Part shown: piece after piece, positions 28,006 through 37,219 of the stretch
Position numbering within the stretch: position 1 is the stretch's first letter
Layout of the letters: each line of letters opens with the position of its first letter
NCBI GenBank assembly: GCA_024397955.1
Contig: CP073744.1
Coordinates: forward strand, 1,178,001-1,242,000
Direction: 5' to 3'
DNA from: a bacterium SCSIO 12696
Lineage (GTDB): Bacteria > Pseudomonadota > Gammaproteobacteria > Pseudomonadales > Porticoccaceae
DNA length: 64,000 nt
Position numbers and translations under genes: made by a program
The notes under the pieces: generated by a model
Seen by the model: the letters and a program-made list of their open reading frames with translations, nothing else
What the model was told of the DNA's origin: nothing
Database searches by the model: none

Positions 28006-28383
28006 CTACTTAATTTTTAAAAAATCAACTAATTGTGTTTGCCCATTTCTTTCGGCCCAGTCTATGGGAAAATCACCAAAATCATCGGGTATATTCTTTT
28101 TTGCGCCAAATTTAATTAAGAGCTGAGTTATCCTAACATCTCCTCTGAGAGCAGCACAGTGCAAGGGCGTCAAGCCCACATCCCCCTTGACATTAACATC
28201 TGCACCTGCGCTCAACAAAAGTTCTATATCTCTAAACTCTTCATGGCGTACCGCAAGATGTAAAAGTGTGTCATCTCCCAGGCCTGGCTGGTTGACAGAT
28301 TTGATCAGAATCCCATCATAGTCTGTATATTCCTCTTCATATCGAGAAAATAACTCCTTCAACTCTTCTTTAGAATTGAGCAT
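28006..28383 (-). CDS. Ankyrin-repeat protein, putative immunity protein
   Basis: 125 aa with about three ankyrin repeats (DDTLLHLAVRHEEFRDIELLLSAGADVN in pieces, GLTPLHCAALRGDVRITQLLIKFGA, FGDFPIDWAERNGQTQLVDFL). The ATG overlaps the 3' end of the upstream toxin frame by 14 nt, the layout of a translationally coupled immunity gene. Cytosolic. The toxin has a nonsense codon, the immunity gene does not, as expected if immunity is still selected. Confidence 0.8.
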   Translation of the reverse strand: MLNSKEELKELFSRYEEEYTDYDGILIKSVNQPGLGDDTLLHLAVRHEEFRDIELLLSAGADVNVKGDVGLTPLHCAALRGDVRITQLLIKFGAKKNIPDDFGDFPIDWAERNGQTQLVDFLKIK

Positions 28384-28979
28384 GGCGTTTCACCTCAACC
28401 TCTTCTACTGAGCACATTAAATAGTCCTGATAGCACTCTTTTTTATATTGATCTTTTAATTTTTCAGCACGATTCTTGAAATTTTGAATCTTAATTGCAT
28501 GTCTTCCTGGCTGCCATTTGGCATCCCATCATGAATACCACGCTGCACAGTTTTCAAAGTGATCTATCTCTTTTGGTAGATCAGAGCATCGATCTCCAGT
28601 TTTCTTCGGTTTTTTATCACAACGGTCTTTCATTCGTTGATAATCTTTTTGCCTCTCTACCGCACTGCCTTGAGTGTTATCTGATGGTACTGGTCAGCAG
28701 CCATCCTCTTACATGATAAGTAAGAACTGTTTCGACGCCGTTGGGATCAATAACGCGCCTCGGCTGCCCACGACCATTGTAGTCCAGATATTGAGTAAGG
28801 TGCCCAAGGGCATTATTGGTTACCGTATCTCTGTTGTCAGAAGCATCGTATGTATAGGTGGTAACGTCGTTAACATCGGTGCGAGGCCCATCCGCTGTTA
28901 GCATTTGGTTACTGCTGTTGTAGGTGTAGCTCCAGGTCTGGCTGGCGTGGCCAATGTTTGAGACACCCAGTGCTATAGA
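28370..28979 (-). pseudogene. Collapsed Rhs C-half with nonsense-mutated toxin
   Basis: 28690-28979 encodes the start of an Rhs C-half (HASQTWSYTYNSSNQMLTAD, then GPRTDVNDVTTYTYDAS, up to YHVRGWLLTSTI), very like residues 25-110 of the gene at 29509 but without its ATG. At about 28690 it jumps, with loss of frame, straight to a toxin tail (RCDKKPKKTGDRCSD, then CAAWYS-stop-WDAKWQPGRHAIKIQNF, KKECYQDYLMCSVEE, end at 28370). The whole Rhs core (about 2.2 kb) is deleted, and TGA at 28529-28531 interrupts the toxin. Confidence 0.8.
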
Positions 28980-28982
28980 GAC

Positions 28983-29200
28983 CTGTCGGCAAAAAGAAAA
29001 AGGGTTTGCAAGTACTAACCTGTAAACCCTTTAAAATATCGTGGGTCGTATAGGATTCGAACCTATGGCCAATTGGTTAAAAGTTAATCAACTGATTGTA
29101 ACCCACTATTTTTATTAACCTAAAAGACGCCGCTCGTTGCTCATTTTGGTGTACTAGGTATAACAAAGTAGGACTGATGTCGGCAACATGTCGGCAGAGT
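28983..29200. other. tRNA-Lys-derived attachment-site remnant
   Basis: Minus-strand 29041-29100 matches the 3' part of a tRNA-Lys(UUU): anticodon loop CTTTTAA, CAATTGG, T arm ATAGGTTCGAATCCTAT, acceptor ACGACCCA. The D arm and a full 5' strand are missing and the anticodon stem no longer pairs, so it is not a working tRNA. A hairpin (AAAGGGTTT...AAACCCTTT, about 29010-29033) and direct repeats TGTCGGCA at about 28985, 29179 and 29190 flank it, as at integrase att sites. No integrase gene is present. Confidence 0.65.
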
Positions 29201-29213
29201 TTGCTCGTATTTA

Positions 29214-29498
29214 CTAATCGTAGTTGTGCTCAGACCAAACACTCCCGTCTTCTTTATAACAAATGTAAATGCCCACTCTTTCACCATCGCAGTAACTTCC
29301 TAGTTCTTTTAATTTCCCATTTTCCCACCAAGTCTTGTAGGAACCATGGTAGTCTCCATCCTTAAATGAAGACTCCTGAATCAATAATCCATTTGAATTC
29401 CAAAGCTTGCAGGAGCCATGTGGCTTACCGTCTACAAATTCAGCCTCGCCAATTAGATTGCCAGAGTCGTCGTATATTTTTCTTACTTCAATACTCAT
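29214..29498 (-). CDS. MORN/YwqK-like immunity protein
   Basis: 94 aa from ATG 29498 (MSIEVRKIYDDSGNLIGEAE). Repeats of the MORN/YwqK type: FVDGKPHGSCKLWNSNGLLI, FKDGDYHGSYKTWWENGKLK and CDGERVGIYICYKEDGSVW. YwqK-family proteins are known antitoxins of polymorphic toxins. It begins 10 nt after the stop of the large Rhs gene, so it is the predicted immunity gene for that toxin. An upstream start at 29624 would overlap the Rhs gene and is rejected. Confidence 0.85.
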   Translation of the reverse strand: MSIEVRKIYDDSGNLIGEAEFVDGKPHGSCKLWNSNGLLIQESSFKDGDYHGSYKTWWENGKLKELGSYCDGERVGIYICYKEDGSVWSEHNYD

Positions 29499-29508
29499 TT
29501 TTCTTGCT

Positions 29509-32226
29509 CTAACGCGGATAGTCTTTAAATGGGTTATATTCTGGCGGCTCTGCTGGATTTCTTCTTCCGCCATTAGCTTTACATAGATTTCTACGATGTG
29601 CTGCTCTTGAGAGACAAGCAGCAACTACTCTCCCGCCTAAGTTTGACCATTGGCCACAATTACCACTCTCAATAACCCACCTGCTATAACAAAAGTCATC
29701 CTCATCACCACCATTGTTATCGCATGCCTGCGTATCCATTGCGTCTGGGCCAACATCATCCACAGGGCTAACCCAATCATCATCATTTCCAAAAGCATCC
29801 CAGATTACATCGCCCAACCACCGCATAAATACGCGGCCACCTGTTGTACGTAATGCGTACCCCGTTGCAACATAAGTCGCACGACCTACATATTGGGCTG
29901 CGAGGCCTTCAGGGTCTACATAGTTAACTGGATTTCCTTCAACATACCCATAAGTGTTGATTCCACCAGCTAGGCCAATTGGGTCAGACTGTATATACCG
30001 CCCAGTAGCAGGGTCATAATCCCTAAAGTAGTTATAGTGCAGCCCCGACTCTTCATCAAAGTATTGCCCAGGGAATCTCAGGTTATTGGCAATCGTATTG
30101 GTGATGATTGTGGCTTCACCAAACGGCTTTCTATCCGTTGACCATACAACTTGTTGGCTGCCATCTGTAATCACCTGCGGCGTACCCAGATGGTCATTGT
30201 GGATAAAGTAGATAGAAGCTGGTGTAGACGGTGCGTAAGCGGCAACTGCCAAAGGCTGCCCAGATAGATAGATGTACTCACGAATAGCCTGGCCGGTATC
30301 GTCCAACTCAGCCAGCAATTCACCATTGCCCGCGTACAAGTAGTGAGTATTCCCACTGGCGGTACTCTTGCGCACTCGTTCACCACGGGCGTTATAAGCG
30401 TAGGTGGCCAGCAGCGTGTCTTGTGGGCTGGCTGAAGTATTGCGCTGGCTAACGGTAAACAGTCGGTTGCGGTCGTCGTAGCCATAAATCAGGCCATCGC
30501 CATTGCTGTCGAGCTTGCTGATCTGGTTGCCGTTGTTGTCGTACTGGTATGTCCAGTTGTTGGTGCTTAGCAGTCTGTGGCTGTTGGCGTCGTAGGTGTA
30601 GCTGTCTGTGCCCGTGTTATCGGTGATGGTTTGACGGTTGCCCGTTTCGTCGTAGGTGTAGTCAATGGTGCCGTAGACGCCGGTGGCGTTGGTCAGGCGG
30701 TTCAGGGCATCGTAAGTCAGTGACTGATCCCGGGAGCCGTCGAGGGTGTCATCAATGGCGGTGATGTTATCGACGTTATCGTAACTGTAGCTATTGCTTT
30801 TGACAGTGCCGTGATCCTGGTTCGTTAGGCGATAGTCCAGATCGAAGCTGCGGCTCAGTTGGATACCGTTACCGTAATTAAACTGCTGTATGGGGCCAAA
30901 CGGCAGGTAGGCCATGTTATTGGCCAATGATGTGGTTGTGCCATTCAGTGTGGTGCTGGCTCCGCTAATTTCCCCTTCACTATTGTAAGTGTAATCAACG
31001 GTGCGGCCACTGGGGTAAGTTACCTGCACCAGTTGTTGGGCGGTGTTGTAGCCATAACTCAGTGTGTAGGTAACATTGCCAGTGGCGCTAATGCCAGTGA
31101 GGTTGCCAAAGTGGTCGTAAGTGAATGTGCGGGAGCCTGATGCATCGGTAACACTGGTAAGGCGGCCTTTGCCGTTAGCCCCAGCATCGTAACCATAGGT
31201 GATATTAAGTGAACTGTCTGGGTAGCTGGTAGATAGAGGGCGATTCAGGGCATCGTAAGTAAAAGTGGCGGTGACACCATTGGCATTGGTCTGTGTCAGG
31301 CGGTTATTGGCATCATCGTATGTATAAGTAGTGGTGCCAGTATCCGGGCTCACCATGCTGGTTAGGTTGCCAAAGCCGTTGTAGTTGTAGGTGGTTACCA
31401 GGCCTTTGGGGTCTGTGACCGTTTTGATATTACCCTGAGCATCGTAGGTATAGCTGATGTCCTGATTTAGGGGGCGGAGTTCGTCTTTGAGACGATCCAG
31501 GGCATCGAAGGTTTGAGTGGTCTGGTTATTATTGCCATCGGTGACGGAAGTGGTATTTCCGTTAACGTCATAACCGTAGCTGGTAGTTTGGTTGTTGGCA
31601 CCCACAGAGGTGAGCATCCGGCTCAACTCGTCGTAGGTTTGAGCCATGGTTTTAACAATGCTGCCACCGTTGTCTTTGATAACTTCCTGAGTGACGTTAC
31701 CCGCCAGATCGACAGTGAACTCAATCCGTTCGCCGGAGCTGTTGCTAACGGCAGTCAAGCGGCGAGCACCATCGTATTCGTAGTTCAGGGTTGCACCATT
31801 TGCCAGAGTGATGCTGGCAACTTGCCCCACGTTGTCGTAACCAAAGGTGGTAACAGCATCATTGGCGGCATTGCCACCGGTGTCTTTGATGGTACTGGTC
31901 AGCAGCCAGCCACGGACATGATAAGTCAGAACCGTTTCGACGCCATTGGGGTCAATAATGCGCCCCGGCTGCCCACGACCGTTGTAGTCCAGATATTGAG
32001 TAAGATGCCCAAGGGCATTGGTTACCGTATTCCGATTGCCAGAGGCATCGTATGTATAAGTGGTGATATCGTTAACATCAGTGCGAGGTCCATCCGCTGT
32101 TAGCATTTGACCATTGCTGTTGTAAGTATAATTCCAAATCTGGCTGGCATGGCTAATGCCTGACATCCCAAGTGCCAACATGCCTGCGGTAACAGCTATG
32201 CCCAGTTGTTTTTTTACGTTGTTCAT
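29509..32226 (-). CDS. Rhs C-terminal half: exported YD-repeat/Rhs core protein with toxin tail
   Basis: 905 aa from ATG 32226, which has GAGG upstream and a clean signal peptide (MNNVKKQLGIAVTAGMLALG, cut after SHA). The body is YD repeats from WNYTYNSNGQ onward, then the Rhs core (HNDHLGTPQVITDGS, GQYFDEESGLHYNYFRDYDP, RYIQSDPIGLAGG), then after VDPEGL a variable tail with conserved Cys (DDFCYSRWVIE, ACLSRAAHRRNLCKANGG) of unknown activity. In usual Rhs proteins the sequence before WNYTYN is continuous with a long amino-terminal part; here that part is encoded separately by the three genes upstream. Confidence 0.9.
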   Translation of the reverse strand: MNNVKKQLGIAVTAGMLALGMSGISHASQIWNYTYNSNGQMLTADGPRTDVNDITTYTYDASGNRNTVTNALGHLTQYLDYNGRGQPGRIIDPNGVETVLTYHVRGWLLTSTIKDTGGNAANDAVTTFGYDNVGQVASITLANGATLNYEYDGARRLTAVSNSSGERIEFTVDLAGNVTQEVIKDNGGSIVKTMAQTYDELSRMLTSVGANNQTTSYGYDVNGNTTSVTDGNNNQTTQTFDALDRLKDELRPLNQDISYTYDAQGNIKTVTDPKGLVTTYNYNGFGNLTSMVSPDTGTTTYTYDDANNRLTQTNANGVTATFTYDALNRPLSTSYPDSSLNITYGYDAGANGKGRLTSVTDASGSRTFTYDHFGNLTGISATGNVTYTLSYGYNTAQQLVQVTYPSGRTVDYTYNSEGEISGASTTLNGTTTSLANNMAYLPFGPIQQFNYGNGIQLSRSFDLDYRLTNQDHGTVKSNSYSYDNVDNITAIDDTLDGSRDQSLTYDALNRLTNATGVYGTIDYTYDETGNRQTITDNTGTDSYTYDANSHRLLSTNNWTYQYDNNGNQISKLDSNGDGLIYGYDDRNRLFTVSQRNTSASPQDTLLATYAYNARGERVRKSTASGNTHYLYAGNGELLAELDDTGQAIREYIYLSGQPLAVAAYAPSTPASIYFIHNDHLGTPQVITDGSQQVVWSTDRKPFGEATIITNTIANNLRFPGQYFDEESGLHYNYFRDYDPATGRYIQSDPIGLAGGINTYGYVEGNPVNYVDPEGLAAQYVGRATYVATGYALRTTGGRVFMRWLGDVIWDAFGNDDDWVSPVDDVGPDAMDTQACDNNGGDEDDFCYSRWVIESGNCGQWSNLGGRVVAACLSRAAHRRNLCKANGGRRNPAEPPEYNPFKDYPR

Positions 32227-32278
32227 CCTGCTGTCCTCATTGGTATTCTTAAAAGTCATTCCATGCTCCATGAATGAA

Positions 32279-33895
32279 TCAAGGCGTTAAATCATTGCGT
32301 TGCGTGCTGAGTAGGTTCCCATTTGAGTCGTAGAAATAAATGAGTTCGTAGTCCGAAGAAGTGATTTTGGTGGGCAGGTTCAAGGTCGGATGCCACTCGG
32401 TGGTAAACAAACGCTCATCAGGCGTGCCCACTGCTTCGGTGCGAGTTAGCTCTTGGCCTTTGGCATTACGAATGTAGTTAGTCAAATTGCCCAGCCAGTC
32501 GGTTTTGCTGGCAAGGAAGCCGTTGGCATCGTAGGTGTAGGATTTATTGGCGGCTGCACAGTTTGTGGCTTGATGGCCTTCTACCTGTGTGACTTTGCGA
32601 GCGCCATAAATGGTGGTAAAGCGGTAGGTAGTTTGTTTGCCTAAGGCGTTAGTAGCCGTCACTTTTGGATCAACAGAATCGTCAATATGGGTATAGTCTA
32701 ACGTAACTTTCTCGGCACTTCCGTGGTGCTCTGAGCTAATGGCACGGCCTTCAGCGTCATATGCCCAAGTGGCAAAACGAATCCCTTTTTCATCTGTGAT
32801 ACCAGTCAAAGCATTAGGAAAATTTGTATCTTCATAATGATAAATACGAGTACCTCCATTACTAGCATAGGTCGTAGCTATTAAGCGGTTACTAGAGTCG
32901 TATATATAGCTGGAAAAAAGCCCATCTGAGTTAGAAATACTGTCTAGAAGCGAGCTAGCTGAATATGAGAAATACAAGTAATTACCGCGATTATCTTCAA
33001 CTTTGTCTAGTGTGCTTGGATCGTTATCGCCGCCATTAGGCACGCTCAAATCATAATGAAAAGACAAAATTTCTTGGCCATTTTTATAATATACCGAAAT
33101 CAGATTTCCATTCGAATTATAAAACTCAGATTTTCCCTCAATAGTTTTTAACTCCCACATGATACTGCCTGTGGATGCATCAGACGTAAGTTCAAAATTC
33201 ACATCGGGATCTACAGTCCAACCCTCAGTCAAAGACCCCAAGAAACCAATTTCACTACCATCTTCTCTGTGAATTACACCTTCTAGCGGGCCATTCTCAA
33301 AAGAGTTGAATACGACTATTTTTCTATCTGCTACAGTCCTTAAGGTAGTAAATTCTGTATTCCAGTGATAATAAATAGGCCAGATGTAGTTATTATTGAG
33401 TTTTACCTCGCTATCCATTAGTTGGTATTTGTAACCAGTTAACGTATTAATTGGATTTCCAGAACATTGTTTCGGAGTACCTGAATTCTTGTTTTGACAA
33501 TCGTATATATTTCGGCTGCTGTCATCGCTAGTACAAGGTGATTCTCCACTGCCACCACTCCAAGATTCGACCTTAAACTCTCTCATTTCGTTACTATTTG
33601 TTTTTCCAGTGAAATACGCCCTGCAGATTTTTCCCCTCGACTTGCATGCGTTGTAATGCCCTCGCCATGATCCAGTGTACGACTCATACTGCCATTTGCT
33701 TTTTCGCCAGCTTCCAGCGCTAGCGTTATTAATAAAGAAAGAGGAGAGAAGCACTAATATCAAAATATTGCTAATAAGTAGGCGTATTTTTTTCTCAGAG
33801 GTAAAACGCAGCAGAGAAAACGAATTATGAGAATTCCGCCATTTTACAAGGGCTGCAGACATCACGATACTCAGTCGTTTCTCAGAATTTTTCAT
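32279..33895 (-). CDS. Rhs N-terminal half C: exported YD-repeat protein
   Basis: 538 aa from ATG 33895. The first 17 residues (MKNSEKRLSIVMSAAL) resemble the signal peptide of the Rhs C-half and are followed by a second hydrophobic segment (LLISNILILVLLSSFF, cut near ASA), so the leader looks chimeric. Then a Cys-rich head, a DUF6531-like entry (GNPINTLTGYKYQ), and YD repeats. The last about 200 residues (from YPNALTGITDE-like NFPNALTGITDEKG to LLSTQRNDLTP-stop) are near-identical to its two tandem paralogues. It ends 52 nt before the C-half start. Confidence 0.85.
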   Translation of the reverse strand: MKNSEKRLSIVMSAALVKWRNSHNSFSLLRFTSEKKIRLLISNILILVLLSSFFINNASAGSWRKSKWQYESYTGSWRGHYNACKSRGKICRAYFTGKTNSNEMREFKVESWSGGSGESPCTSDDSSRNIYDCQNKNSGTPKQCSGNPINTLTGYKYQLMDSEVKLNNNYIWPIYYHWNTEFTTLRTVADRKIVVFNSFENGPLEGVIHREDGSEIGFLGSLTEGWTVDPDVNFELTSDASTGSIMWELKTIEGKSEFYNSNGNLISVYYKNGQEILSFHYDLSVPNGGDNDPSTLDKVEDNRGNYLYFSYSASSLLDSISNSDGLFSSYIYDSSNRLIATTYASNGGTRIYHYEDTNFPNALTGITDEKGIRFATWAYDAEGRAISSEHHGSAEKVTLDYTHIDDSVDPKVTATNALGKQTTYRFTTIYGARKVTQVEGHQATNCAAANKSYTYDANGFLASKTDWLGNLTNYIRNAKGQELTRTEAVGTPDERLFTTEWHPTLNLPTKITSSDYELIYFYDSNGNLLSTQRNDLTP

Positions 33896-33947
33896 CCTGC
33901 TATTCTCATTACTTTTCTTAAAAATCATTCAATGCCCCATGGATAAA

Positions 33948-35486
33948 TCAAGGTGTCAAATCATTGCGTTGTGTGCTAAGTAGGTTCCCGCCTGAGTCGT
34001 AGGAGTAAATCAGTTCGTAGTTCGAAGAAGTGATTTTGGTGGGCAGGTTCAAGGTCGGATGCCACTCGGTCGTAAACACTCGCTCATCAGGTGTACCCGC
34101 GGCTTCTGTGCGGGTTAGCTCTTGCCCTTTGGTATCACGAGTGTAGTTGATCAAATTGCCAAGCCAATCAGTTTTACCCGTCAGGAAGCCGTTCGCATCG
34201 TAGGTATAGGCTTTGTTGGCGGCGGCGCAGTTAGTAGATTGATGACCTTCCACTTGGGTGACTTTGCGGACGCCATGAATGGTGGTGAAGTGGTAGGTAG
34301 TTTGCTTGCTAAGAGCGTTGGTGACAGTGACGTATGGATTTAGAGAATCTATATGAGTGTAATCTAAAGTAACTTTCTCAGCTCCATTAAACTTTTCACT
34401 AGATATAGCTCGACCAGCAGCATCATATTCAACAGTTGAAATCCGATTTCCTTTTTCATCCGTGATTCCAGTTACATATTTTGGGAATGCCACATTCTCG
34501 TAGTGAACAGTATGATATGGGTTATCTTCCCCAAATGGGTTAGCACCAGATTGGCTAGGTGTATCGTCGGGTAAAGAAACATACTCCAACAATCCTACGC
34601 CTCTGTAGCTATAGCGGTATATCCCTTCACCATCTCTGGCAATAGATACTATCTGAGCATTACTATCCAGGGATAATGTGACATCTTCGCTTCCTCCAGA
34701 AATAGTTATTTGGTTATTTTGATACGAAAGGGTTTGCACTAAACCTTTTCTGTTTGTTATTGAAAATAATCTTCCGGTGGGGTCATATTGCTCTGATGTC
34801 CCATCTATAGAAGTGAATATAAAATCTTGTCCTTGAGAAGTTAGTTTTGCAGTTACATCTGGATCACCTGTCCATGTATTTACCTCTTCTCTATATTTGT
34901 ACGCTTTACCATCTGGTCGAAACACAGTAGCAGTTCTAGGCGATTCAGAACTCACTTCAATATTCTGTAAATAGCTCCAAGACCATTCCCCAGAAAAATT
35001 GTTATAAAATCGAGAGATAATAATAGGAAAACTCCCAGAGCCATGGTAATCAGTCAATGTATAAAACTTATTGCCAACGGCTATAGATATAGGGTTCGGA
35101 GTTGAGGCGCATTGCTCTCCATGATTTTTGGGGCGTACATTACACGAACCATCACTAGGATCGTAAATGTTTCCGGGGGGACAATTTGTACCATGACGGC
35201 GAATCCCCGCATAAGAAAAACCTAAATCACTATAGCAATGCCCGTCCTTATCGTTGAACATTACAACAGAGCCATGCCCCCAATATTGAGCATGGGCACC
35301 TGCGCTAGCACATGCAGTTTCAGCAGATGAATAGCCCCATGAAGGAGCCCCATAGCACCACTGGCACGATAAGCCCCACACATACTCACTGCTGTAAGAA
35401 TTTAATGACAAAGAATAAAAGCAAAGAGTAGTGATTTTAAGTAAAGCCGCAAATATCCCAAAGTGATTTTCAATTTTTTTCATCAT
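33948..35486 (-). CDS. Rhs N-terminal half B: exported YD-repeat protein
   Basis: 512 aa (ATGATG at 35486/35483). Signal peptide about residues 1-31 (FGIFAALLKITTLCFYSLSL), then a Cys-rich head of its own (CQWCYGAPSWGY, CPPGNIYDPSDGSCN) and a DUF6531-like entry (PISIAVGNKFYTLTDY), followed by YD repeats. From TGITDEKGNR to NDLTP-stop it is nearly the same as copies A and C. The head is unrelated to theirs beyond the general plan, indicating exchange of heads on a fixed tail. Confidence 0.85.
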   Translation of the reverse strand: MMKKIENHFGIFAALLKITTLCFYSLSLNSYSSEYVWGLSCQWCYGAPSWGYSSAETACASAGAHAQYWGHGSVVMFNDKDGHCYSDLGFSYAGIRRHGTNCPPGNIYDPSDGSCNVRPKNHGEQCASTPNPISIAVGNKFYTLTDYHGSGSFPIIISRFYNNFSGEWSWSYLQNIEVSSESPRTATVFRPDGKAYKYREEVNTWTGDPDVTAKLTSQGQDFIFTSIDGTSEQYDPTGRLFSITNRKGLVQTLSYQNNQITISGGSEDVTLSLDSNAQIVSIARDGEGIYRYSYRGVGLLEYVSLPDDTPSQSGANPFGEDNPYHTVHYENVAFPKYVTGITDEKGNRISTVEYDAAGRAISSEKFNGAEKVTLDYTHIDSLNPYVTVTNALSKQTTYHFTTIHGVRKVTQVEGHQSTNCAAANKAYTYDANGFLTGKTDWLGNLINYTRDTKGQELTRTEAAGTPDERVFTTEWHPTLNLPTKITSSNYELIYSYDSGGNLLSTQRNDLTP

Positions 35487-35534
35487 GCATGCTCGCCGGC
35501 ATTATCAATAAGAATTCTATATTCCATGAATAAA

Positions 35535-37091
35535 TCAAGGTGTTAAATCATTGCGTTGTGTGCTAAGTAGGTTCCCGCCTGAGTCGTAGGAGTAAATCAG
35601 TTCGTAGTCCGAAGAGGTGATTTTGGTGGGCAAGTTCAAGGTTGGATGCCACTCGGTCGTAAACACTCGCTCATCAGGCGTGCCTGCTGCTTCGGTGCGA
35701 GATAGCTCTTGCCCTTTGGTATCACGGGTGTAGCTGATCAAATTGCCAAGCCAATCCGTCTTACTGGCGAGAAAACCATTAGTATCGTAAGTGTAAGTTT
35801 TGTTTGCTGCTGCACAGTGAACGGATTGATGGCCTTCAACTTGAGTGACTTTGCGTACACCATGAATAGTGGTGAAGTGATAAGTTGTTTGTTTGCCCAG
35901 AGCGTTGGTGGCCGTCACTCTTGGGTCAACTGAGTCATCTATGTGCGTATAGTCTAGGGTAACTTTTTCGGTACTGCCGTGATGTTCTGAACTAATAGCT
36001 CGCCCTTCAGAATCATATGCCCAAGTGGCAAAACGAGCACCATTTTCATCCGTAATGCCGGTCAAGGCATTTGGATAACTGGCATTCTCATAGTGATAAG
36101 TTCGAGCAACCGCACTATTGGGATATACAATGGAAACTAACCTTCCAACGGAATCATAAGTGTAACTGTAATGTTCTCCCTGCCCTGCAGTAAATCCAAT
36201 GATTCTTCCGGAATTATCAACATCAAAGACTAGCTGATCGATACCATTACTTACTGAAATAGTTGACGTTGAATAGGTATACGTTTGGCTATTTCCATTG
36301 ACATTATGTACAGCAACCAGCTGCCCAGACCTATTGTATTCTTCTGTGGTTTTTCCATCGATAAGGTATTTCCAGCCAGAAATACTACCATCTGCAAAAG
36401 CCCTCTTTACAGAACCTTGAACATCAGGATCAGGAAACCAAGTAGAGCCATTTCGGGTAAATATCAGTTGCTTGCCATCAGCTCTGGTCACCATGACTTC
36501 TACATGGCGCCTGGAGGCCACAGCTTCTGGGAAAAATCGCCATCTACCCGTATTAGAGTTATAGTACCTAACTACTCTAAGTGGATTAATGCCAGATGAT
36601 ACATAGTCCACAACACGTTGGTGCTTGTTTCCAGTAACCAGATTTATAGGATTTCCAATATCTGACGATGGGCATGACGATGGGCCATTTTGTTTGCCAT
36701 CAGAAGATGTACATGCATAACCAGCTAAAGGATCCGGCTGTCCCCCTAATGGGCAGCCATTTATATAACCGAATATATGTACCGTTGAGCAAGTATCCGG
36801 CTGGTTTGGGTTATCTGCTACTCCGCCTGGAACTAGCTCACAACCTGAAAATATTCTAAAACCTTCATAGAATCTTCTTCCATTATTTGGGTCTCTCCCT
36901 TTCCAAAAGTGATCGCATCTTTGCCCAAACAAACTTTGACAAGCACTATTGGCAGACTCACTTGAATCAAAGAAGCCATGATCTATGGTAGAAGTGGCGA
37001 CTGAAAATTTTGAAAAAAGCAGCAAAAAAGGAAAAAGGATCCAAAAATACTTTTTTGTTTTCCCAGTTATCGATAATGCTGAAACTATCAC
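35535..37091 (-). CDS. Rhs N-terminal half A: exported YD-repeat protein
   Basis: 518 aa with a GTG start at 37091 supported by a strong AAGGAG six nt upstream. Signal peptide about residues 14-32 (KYFWILFPFLLLFSKFSVAT). Cys-rich head, then IGNPINLVTGNKHQRVVDYV (DUF6531-type entry), YYNSNTGRWRFF, YD repeats, and the shared tail ending LLSTQRNDLTP-stop. It is the first intact gene of the tandem array and the only one with a strong ribosome site, so it may be the main translated copy. Confidence 0.87.
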   Translation of the reverse strand: MIVSALSITGKTKKYFWILFPFLLLFSKFSVATSTIDHGFFDSSESANSACQSLFGQRCDHFWKGRDPNNGRRFYEGFRIFSGCELVPGGVADNPNQPDTCSTVHIFGYINGCPLGGQPDPLAGYACTSSDGKQNGPSSCPSSDIGNPINLVTGNKHQRVVDYVSSGINPLRVVRYYNSNTGRWRFFPEAVASRRHVEVMVTRADGKQLIFTRNGSTWFPDPDVQGSVKRAFADGSISGWKYLIDGKTTEEYNRSGQLVAVHNVNGNSQTYTYSTSTISVSNGIDQLVFDVDNSGRIIGFTAGQGEHYSYTYDSVGRLVSIVYPNSAVARTYHYENASYPNALTGITDENGARFATWAYDSEGRAISSEHHGSTEKVTLDYTHIDDSVDPRVTATNALGKQTTYHFTTIHGVRKVTQVEGHQSVHCAAANKTYTYDTNGFLASKTDWLGNLISYTRDTKGQELSRTEAAGTPDERVFTTEWHPTLNLPTKITSSDYELIYSYDSGGNLLSTQRNDLTP

Positions 37092-37219
37092 GACCTACTC
37101 CTTTTACAAGATGGATAGAAACAAAGATTTTTTTGTATGGGAGGCCAGATCATATTTAGGTGTCTTCAATAAAGGCACTCTACTGCCCCCTATTTTATTC
37201 TTTCAGTAAATCCCTTAAA

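Noticed and set aside
31513..32103. Plus-strand frame over the Rhs C-half
   Set aside because: Repeats of the YD codons read backwards give a Gly/Val-rich shadow.
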